Positions 50,954 to 59,368 are shown, counted from the first letter of the stretch. The stretch: 64,000 nucleotides of DNA from JBFLXB01 sp964570625 (GCA_964570625.1 CAZMYW010000014.1:15010-79009), one strand, 5' to 3'. The notes: a model not told the origin generated them from the sequence alone. Translations and numbers: made by a program.

Positions 50954-52657
50954 ATGCCAAGGGATTGGTCGTTCGTCATTGCCGTGGCTGCGAGCCTGGT
51001 GTTGGTCGCGTGCGCGTCTTCGCCGCCGCGTCAGGGAGCTACGGTCGGCCGCTCCGCGGACGCCCCGCGTTCCGTTGCCACGGCAAAGTCCTCACCCGCA
51101 GTCTCCGGCTCCACCGTCCCGGCGTCCAGCGTTCAACACACTCCGGCGATCCAGGCGCCAGAGGCCGCCGAGCTCTCCATCATCGAGGAGCCGGTGCCGG
51201 AGGCCGTCGAATCGGATCGAGACGACCCCGTCGAGGGCGAGTTGCTTGAGGGAGAGGCGGAAGCGGACGGCGGTTTGCCGTACGACGTGCCGATCGTCCT
51301 CAACGCGAGTGTGGAAAGCCACATCGACTACTTCAACACCAAGGGCCGGGATCGCTTTGAACTGTGGCTGAACCGCTCGGGCCGATATATGCCCCTCATG
51401 ACGCAGATCTTTCGCGAGAACGGGCTGCCGGAGGATCTCGTGTTCGTCTCGTTGATCGAGAGCGGCTTCAATCCGTACGCGTATTCGCGCTCGCACGCGG
51501 TGGGCGCCTGGCAGTTCATGAAGGGGACCGGCCGGAAATACGGGCTGCGGATCGACTCGTACATCGACGAGCGCCGCGACGTGGTCAAGTCGACACACGC
51601 GGCCGCCGCATATCTCAAAGACCTCTACGCCATGTTCGAGTCCTGGCCCCTGGCGCTCGCGTCGTACAACGGCGGCGAGGGCCGGGTGGGGCGGGCGATG
51701 AAGCGCTCGAACGCCGAGGATTTCTGGGCGCTGCGCACCACGCGGCACCTCCATCCGGAAACCCGCAACTACGTCCCCAAGTTCATGGCCGCCACGATCA
51801 TTGCGAAGAACCCTGAGAAATACGGGTTTGCCCCGGAGTACGAGAAGCCCCTGGCCTACGACGAGGTGGTGATCACCCGTCCGACCGACCTTCGCGTGAT
51901 TGCCAAAGGCGCGAGCGTCACCTATTCCGAGTTGAAGTACCTGAATCCAGAACTGCGTCAGAGCGTGACCCCGCTGGGGTACAAGAACTACCGCCTGAAA
52001 CTCCCGGTCGGCACCAAGGCCGTGTTCGAGCAGAACTTTTCGAAACTCCCGGAGTGGAGCAAGACGGTCTGGATGCGGCACACCATTCGCCGCGGCGAAA
52101 CGCTCTCCTCCATCGCCCGCCGTTTCGGGACCTCGACCGAGGTGCTCCGCGACATGAATCAGCTCTCCGGCACCCAGCTTCGAGCCGGCGCGACCCTGCT
52201 CGTGCCCACCGGTTCCGATTCGCCGCAGTATGTCGCTGCGCCCGCTCCTGTCGAGCGCCGTGCTCCTGAGCCCGCCGGAAACGCGACCTATCGCGTGAAG
52301 CGGGGCGACACGCTCTGGGACATTTCAAAGGAGTTCGACGTCCGGATCAGCGATCTCCGGACCTGGAACGGGTTGGGACGTCGCGCCGCGATCCAGCCCG
52401 GGCAGCGCCTCGTGGTCCAATCCGATGCGGACCAGGCGGCCCGGGTCAAACCCGCGGATCTGACGAGCGATACTGCGCCGGCGGTCACACCCAAGCGTCT
52501 CACCTACCGCGTGAAGCGGGGCGATACGCTCTGGAGTCTCTCCCGGAACTTCAACGTTCGGATCAGCGACATCCGGACCTGGAACGGGTTGGGTCGAACC
52601 AGCGCGATCCGGTCCGGGCAGCGCCTTGTGCTCTACGTGAACGCCGAACAGTCGTAA
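50954..52657 (+). CDS. mltD: Membrane-bound lytic transglycosylase D with three LysM repeats
   Basis: 567-aa lipoprotein enzyme cleaving peptidoglycan glycan strands. Signal peptide with lipobox VLVAC (Cys20). A long low-complexity linker (Pro/Ala/Ser/Glu-rich, about 25-115) precedes the SLT domain (about 125-300) with catalytic E169 in SLIESGFNP, then AVGAWQFMKGTGRKYGL and ASYNGGEGRVGRAM. Three LysM domains at about 375-417, 445-487 and 516-559 bind peptidoglycan. LysM2 and LysM3 (TYRVKRGDTLW, RTWNGLGR) are nearly identical even in DNA, implying recent duplication. ATG 50954 follows GGGGGAG. Confidence 0.93.
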   Translation: MPRDWSFVIAVAASLVLVACASSPPRQGATVGRSADAPRSVATAKSSPAVSGSTVPASSVQHTPAIQAPEAAELSIIEEPVPEAVESDRDDPVEGELLEGEAEADGGLPYDVPIVLNASVESHIDYFNTKGRDRFELWLNRSGRYMPLMTQIFRENGLPEDLVFVSLIESGFNPYAYSRSHAVGAWQFMKGTGRKYGLRIDSYIDERRDVVKSTHAAAAYLKDLYAMFESWPLALASYNGGEGRVGRAMKRSNAEDFWALRTTRHLHPETRNYVPKFMAATIIAKNPEKYGFAPEYEKPLAYDEVVITRPTDLRVIAKGASVTYSELKYLNPELRQSVTPLGYKNYRLKLPVGTKAVFEQNFSKLPEWSKTVWMRHTIRRGETLSSIARRFGTSTEVLRDMNQLSGTQLRAGATLLVPTGSDSPQYVAAPAPVERRAPEPAGNATYRVKRGDTLWDISKEFDVRISDLRTWNGLGRRAAIQPGQRLVVQSDADQAARVKPADLTSDTAPAVTPKRLTYRVKRGDTLWSLSRNFNVRISDIRTWNGLGRTSAIRSGQRLVLYVNAEQS

Positions 52658-52700
52658 CCATCTGATCAACCCTGGGGGCTCTGGTCAACCCTCGGGCGTC

Positions 52701-52740
52701 GGGTCGGACCTGCCCACTCTCTTGAAAAATCGACCGCATT
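52701..52740. repeat. Degenerate two-copy repeat (copy 2)
   Basis: Resembles 46772-46812; GGGTCGGACC and CTTGAAAAATCG are in the same spacing. It lies between mltD and the cis/trans isomerase gene. Confidence 0.45.
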
Positions 52741-52777
52741 CCTCCGACGAGTCAGACCCAACCGGAGAATCATCACC

Positions 52778-55126
52778 GTGAACGCGCCATGGCGGTCCCT
52801 GCTACTTGTTGCGCTGGTCCTGGTCGGTTGTGTTCAACCGCCGCGACCCAGTCCCGGAGAGCGGGCTGACCCAGGAGCCCTCGCAATGACGCCTGGACCG
52901 AGCGTCGAGTATTGGCGAGACGTGAAACCGATCCTCGACCGCCGCTGCGTGGTTTGTCACAGCTGCTACGATGCGCCGTGCCAGCTCAATCTCAGTGCGT
53001 TCGAAGGCGCGGCGCGCGGGGCTCACAAGAAGAAGGTCTACGACAGCGCGCGACTTTTGTTGGCGGAACCGACTCGCTTGTTCGAGGATGCGGGCTCGGT
53101 GGCAGCGTGGCGAACAATGGGTTTCTTCCCGGTCTTGAGTGATCCGGCTCAACCCGCCGGCGACACGCGTCAGGCCGGTGTCATGGCGCGTATGCTGGCG
53201 CTCAAGCGCGAGCATCCCTTGCCCGCGGTCGCCCTGCTGCCGGAGACGTTCGATTTTTCACTGGACCGCAAACAGCAGTGCCCCACCGAGGCTCAGTTCG
53301 ACCACTTTGCCGGGAAGTACCCGCTGTGGGGGATGCCCTACGGTCTGCCGGGGTTGACTGATCGAGAGGACGGCACCTTGATGCGCTGGATCGGGGCCGG
53401 GGCCCCGTCCCGGGAACCAGACCTGCTCCCTCCGTCGTATGGGGAACGGATCAGGGAGTGGGAGGAGTTCTTGAACGGCGGCTCGCCAAAACAGCAACTC
53501 ATGAGTCGCTACCTCTATGAACACCTGTATCTCGCCAGCCTGTATTTTGACGATCTGTCCCCTCGGGAATTGTTCCGCCTGGTCCGCTCACGCTCGGCAC
53601 CGGGCCAACCCATCGACCTGATTGCCACGCGCCTGCCTTACAGCGACCCTGGCTCGGACCGGGTCTACTACCGCCTCCAAACGGTGCGCACGAGCGTGGT
53701 GACGAAGACGCATATCCCATACGCCCTGAGCCCGGCGCGCCGGCAACGGTATACGGAACTCTTCTTGAATGCTGAGTACGACGTCCGTACCCTCCCGACC
53801 TACGATCCGGACGTGGCATCCAACCCGTTTCTCGCCTTCCGTGATCTGCCGGTCCACTCGCGATACCGGTTTCTGCTCGACGATGCCAACGCGTTTGTGA
53901 TGATGTTCATCAAGGGGCCGGTGTGTCATGGGCAGGTCGCGCTGGACGTGATCGACGACCGCTTCTGGATGTTTTTTATCGACCCCGACAGCCCGCTGCT
54001 CGAGGACAACGGCGAATTCCTGGCACGCGAAAGCCAGCACCTCTGGTTGCCCGGCGAGGGGGAAACCAGCCGGTTGGGCGTGACGTCCTGGATGAAGTAT
54101 TCCAGGCTACAGAAAGAGTTCCTCAAGGCCAAGCAAGCCTATATGGAAGCACACGGAGCCAAAGGCGAGACACCTCGGTTGGAACTCATCTGGGACGGTA
54201 ACGGGCGGAACCAGAACGCCGCCCTGACGGTGTTCCGCCACGGCGACAGCGCCTCGGTGGTGCAGGGGCTGGTGGGCTCAAACCCCAAAACCTCTATCCT
54301 CATTAGCTACCAGTTACTGGAACGGATTTACTACTTGTTGGTGGCCGGGTTCGACGTGTATGGCTACATGGGGCACCAGCTCGATGCGCGCCTTTACATG
54401 GACTTTCTGCGCATGGAAGGGGAATTCAACTTCCTGACCCTGCTGCCCAAGCGAATTCGTGAAACAGAACGGGACTTTTGGTACCGGGATGCCCATGAGT
54501 CGGTCAAGGAGTATGTCTATGGAAGCCGCATCCACTTTGACTATGAGAGCGGCATTGAGTACCGGACGGATGTCCCCAAAGCCGAGCTCTTTGGCCTCTT
54601 GCGTCAACGCCTGGACCGCGTGCTGAACACGGAGTACGACCTCGGTGGAGAGACCGACCCGGTGACCCGGCAGTCGCTCGAGACGCTGTCGACGCTGCGA
54701 GGCCGCATGCTCGCCTGGTTGCCCGAGGTCTCGTTTCTGAGCGTAACAGATAGGGCAGGAGCGGACATTCGCGAGGAGCACGTGTACACGCTGATTCACG
54801 ACACCGGCTTCAGCAACATCACTTCGCTGTTGAATCCAGCGTCACGCCGCCTTCCAGATGAAGACGGTCTGACCGTGACGCGCGGCTTCGTCGGAGACTA
54901 TCCCAACGCCTTCTTTCGGGTGGACCGGTCAAGCCTGCCGGGGTTTGTGGCGGGCATTCGCGGTCTCACCAGCGAGCAGGATTATCGGACGTTGGTGGAC
55001 CGTTTCGGGATGAGACGAACCAGCCCGGACTTCTGGCGCCACAGTGATCAACTCCACCGGGCCTACCAGGCGAGCACCCCCCTCGATGCGGGATTGTTCG
55101 ACTACAACCGGTTAGAGAATCGATAA
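52778..55126 (+). CDS. cti: Fatty-acid cis/trans isomerase with N-terminal c-type heme site
   Basis: 782-aa periplasmic enzyme. It converts cis to trans unsaturated fatty acids in membrane phospholipids, a fast response to solvents, heat or other membrane stress. The N-terminus has a signal with lipobox LVGC (Cys18), so it is probably a lipoprotein, and a heme-binding motif C57-V-V-C60-H61, as in known Cti proteins. Later conserved blocks include WEEFLNGGSPKQQLMSRYLYEHLYLASLYFD, GPVCHGQVALDVIDDRFWMFFIDP, FRHGDSASVVQGLVG and VYTLIHDTGFSNITSLL. GTG start 52778 with GGAGA about 12 bases upstream. Monocistronic. Confidence 0.92.
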   Translation: MNAPWRSLLLVALVLVGCVQPPRPSPGERADPGALAMTPGPSVEYWRDVKPILDRRCVVCHSCYDAPCQLNLSAFEGAARGAHKKKVYDSARLLLAEPTRLFEDAGSVAAWRTMGFFPVLSDPAQPAGDTRQAGVMARMLALKREHPLPAVALLPETFDFSLDRKQQCPTEAQFDHFAGKYPLWGMPYGLPGLTDREDGTLMRWIGAGAPSREPDLLPPSYGERIREWEEFLNGGSPKQQLMSRYLYEHLYLASLYFDDLSPRELFRLVRSRSAPGQPIDLIATRLPYSDPGSDRVYYRLQTVRTSVVTKTHIPYALSPARRQRYTELFLNAEYDVRTLPTYDPDVASNPFLAFRDLPVHSRYRFLLDDANAFVMMFIKGPVCHGQVALDVIDDRFWMFFIDPDSPLLEDNGEFLARESQHLWLPGEGETSRLGVTSWMKYSRLQKEFLKAKQAYMEAHGAKGETPRLELIWDGNGRNQNAALTVFRHGDSASVVQGLVGSNPKTSILISYQLLERIYYLLVAGFDVYGYMGHQLDARLYMDFLRMEGEFNFLTLLPKRIRETERDFWYRDAHESVKEYVYGSRIHFDYESGIEYRTDVPKAELFGLLRQRLDRVLNTEYDLGGETDPVTRQSLETLSTLRGRMLAWLPEVSFLSVTDRAGADIREEHVYTLIHDTGFSNITSLLNPASRRLPDEDGLTVTRGFVGDYPNAFFRVDRSSLPGFVAGIRGLTSEQDYRTLVDRFGMRRTSPDFWRHSDQLHRAYQASTPLDAGLFDYNRLENR

Positions 55127-55204
55127 GAACATCGCTTCGCCGAGTTGCTCTGTGAAGAGCCTGAATGCTGAAAACGGCTTTTGTTGTGATCAGGCGTCAC
55201 GCCC

Positions 55205-55882
55205 GTGAAGCCGTCCGTCACATTGGCCGAGACCACGCTTACCGGCGGGTCCACGTTGGCCCTCTGCACGCGGGACGGGCACTACTTCTTGCGCGTGGCG
55301 GGCCGCGAGCTGATGGGCACGGTTGCGGCAAACTCGGAGAAGCGGCTGGCGGAGCTGGCTTGTGAGAAGGTGGGCACCGCGCGCGGCACGAGGGTGCTGA
55401 TCGGCGGACTCGGGTTTGGGTTTACACTGCGCCGCGTTCTCGAACTGGTACGTTCCACTGTGAGGGTGGAGGTGGCGGAGCTGCTGCCCGAGGTGGTGGC
55501 CTGGAACCGCGAGTATCTGCAGTCGGTCAACGGCCGACTGGTAGATGACGCGCGCGTGGAGATCCACATCGCCGATGTGTTGGCCGTGCTCGCGGCCGCG
55601 AGCCCGCGCCGGTACGACGCAGTGCTGTTCGATATCGACAACGGCCCGGCCGCGATCGTAGCTGCGGCCAATGCGCGTCTCTATGACGCGTCCGGGCTCA
55701 CGGTGTTATCCCGCGCGCTTCGCGCGGGAGGACGAGCGGTGTTCTGGTCCGCGTCGGCCGACCGCGCGTTCGTGAAGCGACTGACCCGGGCGGGTTTCCG
55801 CGCCACCGCGGTCAGCGCTAAGGCGTACCCGCACGCGAAGCGCGAGACGCACACCCTGTTCATCGCGGACTGGCCCGGCTGA
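55205..55882 (+). CDS. Spermidine synthase-like SAM methyltransferase-fold protein
   Basis: 225 aa. A Rossmann core with VLIGGLGFGFTLRRVLELV, the acidic EVAELLPEVVAWNREYL and YDAVLFDIDNGP resembles spermidine-synthase-type proteins. The N-terminal beta-domain is short, so it lacks the full aminopropyltransferase build (about 280 aa). Such proteins often act as SAM-dependent methyltransferases of unknown substrate. Start GTG 55205 (no strong RBS). It lies 78 bases after cti. Confidence 0.75.
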   Translation: MKPSVTLAETTLTGGSTLALCTRDGHYFLRVAGRELMGTVAANSEKRLAELACEKVGTARGTRVLIGGLGFGFTLRRVLELVRSTVRVEVAELLPEVVAWNREYLQSVNGRLVDDARVEIHIADVLAVLAAASPRRYDAVLFDIDNGPAAIVAAANARLYDASGLTVLSRALRAGGRAVFWSASADRAFVKRLTRAGFRATAVSAKAYPHAKRETHTLFIADWPG

Positions 55883-55990
55883 GTAAGAGTTTCGATATTT
55901 GGATGCCATTCCACTGTGATTGCGGTTGGGGCGCTGATTCCCTTAGGGGACGTTCGGTGTGCGGACGCGCTGGTTGAGTCACCCCGTCGC

Positions 55991-56020
55991 TTGACACGCC
56001 TCGCTCGCCCTGTCTAATCT
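55991..56020 (+). promoter_or_regulatory. Sigma70-like promoter upstream of DUF2784
   Basis: TTGACA (55991-55996), 18-base spacer, TAATCT (56015-56020). The DUF2784 gene starts 47 bases downstream. The region from 55883 to 55990 shows no further feature. Confidence 0.5.
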
Positions 56021-56067
56021 CTCCACGCGTCGTCGGCGGATCGCGCCGGCGCTTCTCTGAGGATCGT

Positions 56068-56475
56068 ATGACAATCAAGCCGTCTGACTACGCGGTCCTC
56101 GCGGACGTCATACTCGCGGTCCACGCCGCGTTCGTGGTATTCGTGATCAGCGGGCAAGCGGCGATTCTCCTTGGCTGGCGCAAGGGGTGGCGATGGACGC
56201 GCGGCTTCGCCTTCCGGGCCGTGCACCTGGCTGCGATCGGTTTGGTCGTGGTGGAATCTTGGTTCGACATCCCGTGCTCCCTGACCGTGGTAGAAAATAC
56301 CCTCCGTGTGCGTGCAGGCGCTGTTGCGTACCAGCACGGCTTTATCCGGGATGGGGTGACCCGTGTGCTGTTCTACTCCGCGCCCTCGTGGGTCTTCACG
56401 GTGGTCTACACGCTTTTTGGTGCGCTGGTGCTCGCGACCTTTGTCGCCTACCCCCCGTCGCGGTCCCGCGGGTGA
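56068..56475 (+). CDS. DUF2784 family membrane protein
   Basis: 135-aa integral membrane protein with four hydrophobic segments (about 9-30, 50-68, 98-116, 118-130). Motifs: VLADVILAVHAAFVVFVISGQ, GWRWTRGFAFRAVHLAAIGLVVVESWFDIPCSLTVVE, FIRDGVTRVLFYSAPSWVF. This is the DUF2784 pattern (ESWFGIPCPLT-like); function unknown. Confidence 0.9.
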   Translation: MTIKPSDYAVLADVILAVHAAFVVFVISGQAAILLGWRKGWRWTRGFAFRAVHLAAIGLVVVESWFDIPCSLTVVENTLRVRAGAVAYQHGFIRDGVTRVLFYSAPSWVFTVVYTLFGALVLATFVAYPPSRSRG

Positions 56476-56589
56476 ACCCCGGTGTGACAAGCGCGAGGGC
56501 CGATGCCATACGGCCGTATCGGTGTTCGCATGGATTGAAGCCATGAGTTGGGTACGTGTAGACGTTGTTGAGCACAAGGAGGGGAGCCC

Positions 56590-56883
56590 ATGGTCAGATA
56601 CGTGATGCTGCTCAATTTCACGGATCAGGGAATTCGGAACGTGAAGCACACCGTCGAGCGAGCGAAGGCGTTCAAGGCGCTGGCCGAGCAGCACCGGGCG
56701 ACGCTCAAGGACCTCTATTGGACGCAGGGCCGACACGATCTGGTGGCGACGATGGAAGTCCCGGACGAGCAGAGCGGCATGGCCCTGCTGCTCTCCCTCG
56801 GCAGCCTCGGGAACGTCCGCACCGAGACGCTTCGAGCGTATACCGCAGAGGAAATGAGCCCAATCGTCTCGAAGATGCCATGA
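56590..56883 (+). CDS. GYD domain protein
   Basis: 97-aa small alpha/beta protein. VRYVMLLNFTDQGIRNVKHTVERAKAFKALAEQHRATLKDLYWTQGRHDLVATMEVPDE follows the GYD domain layout (strand-helix-strand with the GYD/GRHD turn read here as GRHDLV). RBS AAGGAGGG about 8 bases upstream. Function unknown; family members are stand-alone. Confidence 0.88.
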   Translation: MVRYVMLLNFTDQGIRNVKHTVERAKAFKALAEQHRATLKDLYWTQGRHDLVATMEVPDEQSGMALLLSLGSLGNVRTETLRAYTAEEMSPIVSKMP

Positions 56884-56916
56884 CCGCCTTCGTGGGCGAC
56901 GAGAAAGGAGTACACG

Positions 56917-57342
56917 ATGAACGTTGATCCGGCCATTGCCGCGTGGCAAGCGTTTACACGCGTTCAGGCCTCACGCGAGTTGGGGGAGGAACTCGATGCG
57001 GCCGTCGCGGCCCAGGAACGGTTCTCCAGCGGCACCGGGAAAGAGGCTTCTGAAGCCTACGACGAGCTGGTCGCAATCGGCTCGCGCCACCCCGAGGCTT
57101 CGGCCTACGGGGAATTTCTGGTGTATACCACCTGGTGCCACCTAATGGACGAAACGTTGCCGGAGCATTTCCAGCGCGGGGCGGCCCTGTGTCAGGCGCT
57201 CCTGAGTCGGGATACCGATCGGGACGCCGAACGTCGCACACGCCTTCGGGCCATGGAGCGGTCGTTTCGAGCCGGGCTGGGCGAGCATCCGGAGGACTTG
57301 GTGGTGGAGTACGACGCCGACAATTTGAAAGGCGGGGACTGA
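56917..57342 (+). CDS. Hypothetical helical protein
   Basis: 141-aa soluble, acidic, mostly helical protein. RBS AAAGGAG about 8 bases before ATG 56917. No family, signal peptide or membrane segment. Segments WQAFTRVQASRELGEELDAAVAAQERF and RRTRLRAMERSFRAGLGE are amphipathic helices. 33 bases after the GYD gene, so the two may be co-transcribed. Confidence 0.7.
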   Translation: MNVDPAIAAWQAFTRVQASRELGEELDAAVAAQERFSSGTGKEASEAYDELVAIGSRHPEASAYGEFLVYTTWCHLMDETLPEHFQRGAALCQALLSRDTDRDAERRTRLRAMERSFRAGLGEHPEDLVVEYDADNLKGGD

Positions 57343-57365
57343 TGGCGTGTTGAAACCTCGGACGA

Positions 57366-57401
57366 GTCTGACCGGGCGGACAGGTCCGACGGGTTGGACA
57401 C
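57366..57401. repeat. 9-nt tandem array, intergenic (consensus GTCNGACNN)
   Basis: Four consecutive 9-mers, GTCTGACCG, GGCGGACAG, GTCCGACGG and GTTGGACAC, end 12 bases before the four-helix-bundle start codon. The same unit appears as five copies inside that gene at 57767-57811. Confidence 0.65.
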
Positions 57402-57413
57402 CACGGAGGGCAT

Positions 57414-58013
57414 ATGACGGACACACACCGGCTCATCCCGCCGCATGGCGGCTACCGCAAGTTGCGGAGCTTCCAGAGCGCGCAGTTGGTATATGACGCC
57501 ACGGTGATTTTCTGCAACCGGTTCGTCGACAGACGCTCGCGCACTCATGACCAGATGGTTCAGGCCGCGCGCAGCGGCGTACAGAATATTGCGGAAGGCA
57601 GTATGGCGTCCGCGACCTCGAAGAAGACCGAACTCAAGCTGACCGGCGTCGCCAGGGCCAGTTTGGAGGAATTGCTGCTGGACTACGAGGACTTTTTGCG
57701 GCAGCGGGGGTTGCGAATCTGGAATAAGGCTTCGCCGGAAGCGCTGGAGGTGAGAAAGAAGTATCAGTCGGACCGGTCAGACCAGTCCGACCGGTCGGAC
57801 GCGTCAGACCCTTACTGCATTTCCACTGCTTCGCAGGAGGTGGCGGCGAACACGCTCGTCTGCCTGATCAACCAGGCCAGTTTTTTGCTGGGCCGGCAGT
57901 TGCAGAAGCTCGAACAGACGTTCCTGGCAGAGGGCGGCTTCACGGAGAAGCTGCATCAGGCGAGAACATTGAACCGAACCACGCAATCCCGGACTCAATC
58001 GACCAAGCGGTGA
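57414..58013 (+). CDS. Four-helix-bundle protein (S23/intervening-sequence type)
   Basis: 199 aa. Core: YRKLRSFQSAQLVYDATVIFCNRF, MVQAARSGVQNIAEGSMASATSKKTELKLTGVARASLEELLLDYEDFLRQR. The ARS-x-x-x-NIAEG stretch is the hallmark of the S23/four-helix-bundle family, originally found in 23S rRNA intervening sequences. A short acidic Ser-Asp-Arg/Gln run at about residues 119-133 (SDRSDQSDRSDASD) comes from the 9-nt repeat and is followed by further helix (VAANTLVCLINQASFLLGRQLQKLEQTFL) and a basic tail. Function unknown. ATG 57414 is preceded by GGAGGG. Confidence 0.85.
   Translation: MTDTHRLIPPHGGYRKLRSFQSAQLVYDATVIFCNRFVDRRSRTHDQMVQAARSGVQNIAEGSMASATSKKTELKLTGVARASLEELLLDYEDFLRQRGLRIWNKASPEALEVRKKYQSDRSDQSDRSDASDPYCISTASQEVAANTLVCLINQASFLLGRQLQKLEQTFLAEGGFTEKLHQARTLNRTTQSRTQSTKR
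57767..57811. repeat. 9-nt tandem array inside the four-helix-bundle gene
   Basis: Five copies: GTCGGACCG, GTCAGACCA, GTCCGACCG, GTCGGACGC, GTCAGACCC. Being a multiple of 3 bases, each unit adds Ser-Asp plus Arg, Gln or Ala without shifting the frame. Most copies are near-palindromic (GTCNGAC). Confidence 0.8.
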
Positions 58014-58184
58014 CGCCGGGTTGATGAAACTCTCATGGCGAATTTCCGCACTTTTTGGCACGTCGCAGATCCCCTGTGTTCGTGGGGTTGGAGCTACCGC
58101 CCGTCCGAGGCAGTGCAGCCATCGCTGGATGCCTGGCTGAACACGTAAGGCCGACAGGGACACTGAGGTCGCAAAGGAGAGCAG

Positions 58185-58556
58185 GTGGCAAAGATGGTTT
58201 CGGATTCGTGGGTGATGGCGGAATCACAAGACATTAAGCGATCGATCGCGTTTTACACCAAACTGGGATTTCAGCCCTCGATGAGTATGCCGTTTTATGC
58301 GGAGTTTCAGGTTCCGGGCGGGACGGTACTGGGCCTTCATTCCATGGGGGAGAAGAAAGAACGGAAGGGAAGCGGTGGCGGCGCAGGGGGATGGGGCATT
58401 ATGCTCCGCGTGAAGGACATCCGACAGATCGCGGCCGCCCTGAAGCGACGAGGGATTCGTTGCAGCCTGGTTAAAGCTGCCCCGGGCGGGGCGTTGTTCT
58501 CGAAGTTTTCGGATCCGGACGGAAATCGCCTCACGTTGATCCAGATGGCGCGGTGA
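58185..58556 (+). CDS. VOC (glyoxalase/bleomycin-resistance) superfamily protein
   Basis: 123-aa protein of the vicinal-oxygen-chelate fold. ESQDIKRSIAFYTKLGFQPSMS, MPFYAEFQVPGGTVLGLH and RVKDIRQIAAALKRRGIRC, then FSDPDGNRLTLIQM, are the standard two beta-alpha-beta-beta-beta halves. GTG 58185 has AAAGGAG 6 bases upstream; ATG 58194 is an alternative. The metal ligand set is incomplete, so no enzyme activity is assigned. Confidence 0.85.
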   Translation: MAKMVSDSWVMAESQDIKRSIAFYTKLGFQPSMSMPFYAEFQVPGGTVLGLHSMGEKKERKGSGGGAGGWGIMLRVKDIRQIAAALKRRGIRCSLVKAAPGGALFSKFSDPDGNRLTLIQMAR

Positions 58557-58613
58557 GGCGGTTGGATGCGTCGGACCGCGACGACATGGCCACCGCGTCC
58601 TCGCGTGATCCCA

Positions 58614-59231
58614 TCACCGGTCCAGCGCTTCCTTTGATCGGTCCTTGGCCGGGTCGTGCTCCGGCAGCACGTCGCTGACCCAGTCGCCGGTTTTCCACCG
58701 TGGGACCGGCGTCTTGCACCCGGCTTTGGGCACGAAGCGCGAGGGCGCCACGCGCTGCATCTTGTGGATATACCGGGGACAGTTGGGGAAGAGTTCGCGC
58801 ACCGTGACGCGAACCATGAACTGCGCTTCGGGGTAGTCCGCGAGTAACGGGTCAGCGGGGCTGATGGCGGCGCGGCCGTTCAGGCGCATACGCGACTGCT
58901 GCTCGAAGTCGATGAACAACAGTCCCACCTCCGCGCTCTGCGCGATGTTGCCCATGGACAGGTACATGCCGTTGCCGTCGTAGTTGGGAAAGGCGATGGT
59001 CCGCTCGTCCACCACGCGCACGAACCCCGGCTCGCCGCCTTTGTAGGAACAGTTCGCCCGCCCGCGTTCGTCCACCGTGGCGAGGAAGAACATGTCCACG
59101 TGTTCGATGAACGCCTTGTCCTCGTCCGTGATGTGGTCTTGCACGATGTCGCGTTTCAACCGGTCGGCCAGCCGAACCGTGTCGAACTGCTCTTGGAGTT
59201 GGCGGTGGTTGGCGTGATAGAGATCCGACAT
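58614..59231 (-). CDS. Pyridoxamine 5'-phosphate oxidase family protein
   Basis: 205-aa FMN-binding split-barrel protein. DEDKAFIEHVDMFFLATVDERGRANCSYKGGEPGFVRVVDERTIAFPNYDGNGMYLSMGNIAQSAEVGLLFIDFEQQSRMRLNGRA is the PNPOx-like pattern. The C-terminal part has CPRYIHKMQ and may contact substrate. Start at 59231 (MSDLYHANHRQL) has GGAGG upstream; the open frame to 59453 crosses the palindromic repeat and is not coding. A flavin-linked reductase or heme-binding role is possible; not resolved. Confidence 0.87.
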   Translation of the reverse strand: MSDLYHANHRQLQEQFDTVRLADRLKRDIVQDHITDEDKAFIEHVDMFFLATVDERGRANCSYKGGEPGFVRVVDERTIAFPNYDGNGMYLSMGNIAQSAEVGLLFIDFEQQSRMRLNGRAAISPADPLLADYPEAQFMVRVTVRELFPNCPRYIHKMQRVAPSRFVPKAGCKTPVPRWKTGDWVSDVLPEHDPAKDRSKEALDR

Positions 59232-59250
59232 GGGAGGTCCTCCGTAGATC

Positions 59251-59368
59251 GCCCGTCCATGAACGGCCATCTGCGGCGTTGGCGCCGCGCTTCCGCTCCT
59301 CACGTACGACCCAGTACGCTCCGGTGCGGTTCTCGCGCCGCCTTGCATCTGACCATTCCTGAACGGGC
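59251..59368. repeat. Dispersed imperfect palindromic element, copy 3
   Basis: 118 bp, ends GCCCGT (59251-59256) and ACGGGC (59363-59368). Compared with GCCTGT/ACAGGC in copies 1 and 2, both arms changed T to C and A to G, keeping the pairing. Interior: TCCATGAACGGCCATCTGCG, CTCACGTACGACCCAGTACGCT, CATCTGACCATTCCTGAAC. It lies just upstream of the PNPOx-like gene. On its other side a short minus-strand reading (59404-59369, MTPQEFTEIID) with no RBS may be a remnant of something interrupted. Confidence 0.82.

Noticed and set aside
58014..58184. RNA gene or small ORF between the four-helix-bundle and VOC genes
   Set aside because: No tRNA fold, no RBS-preceded frame and no strong palindrome found.
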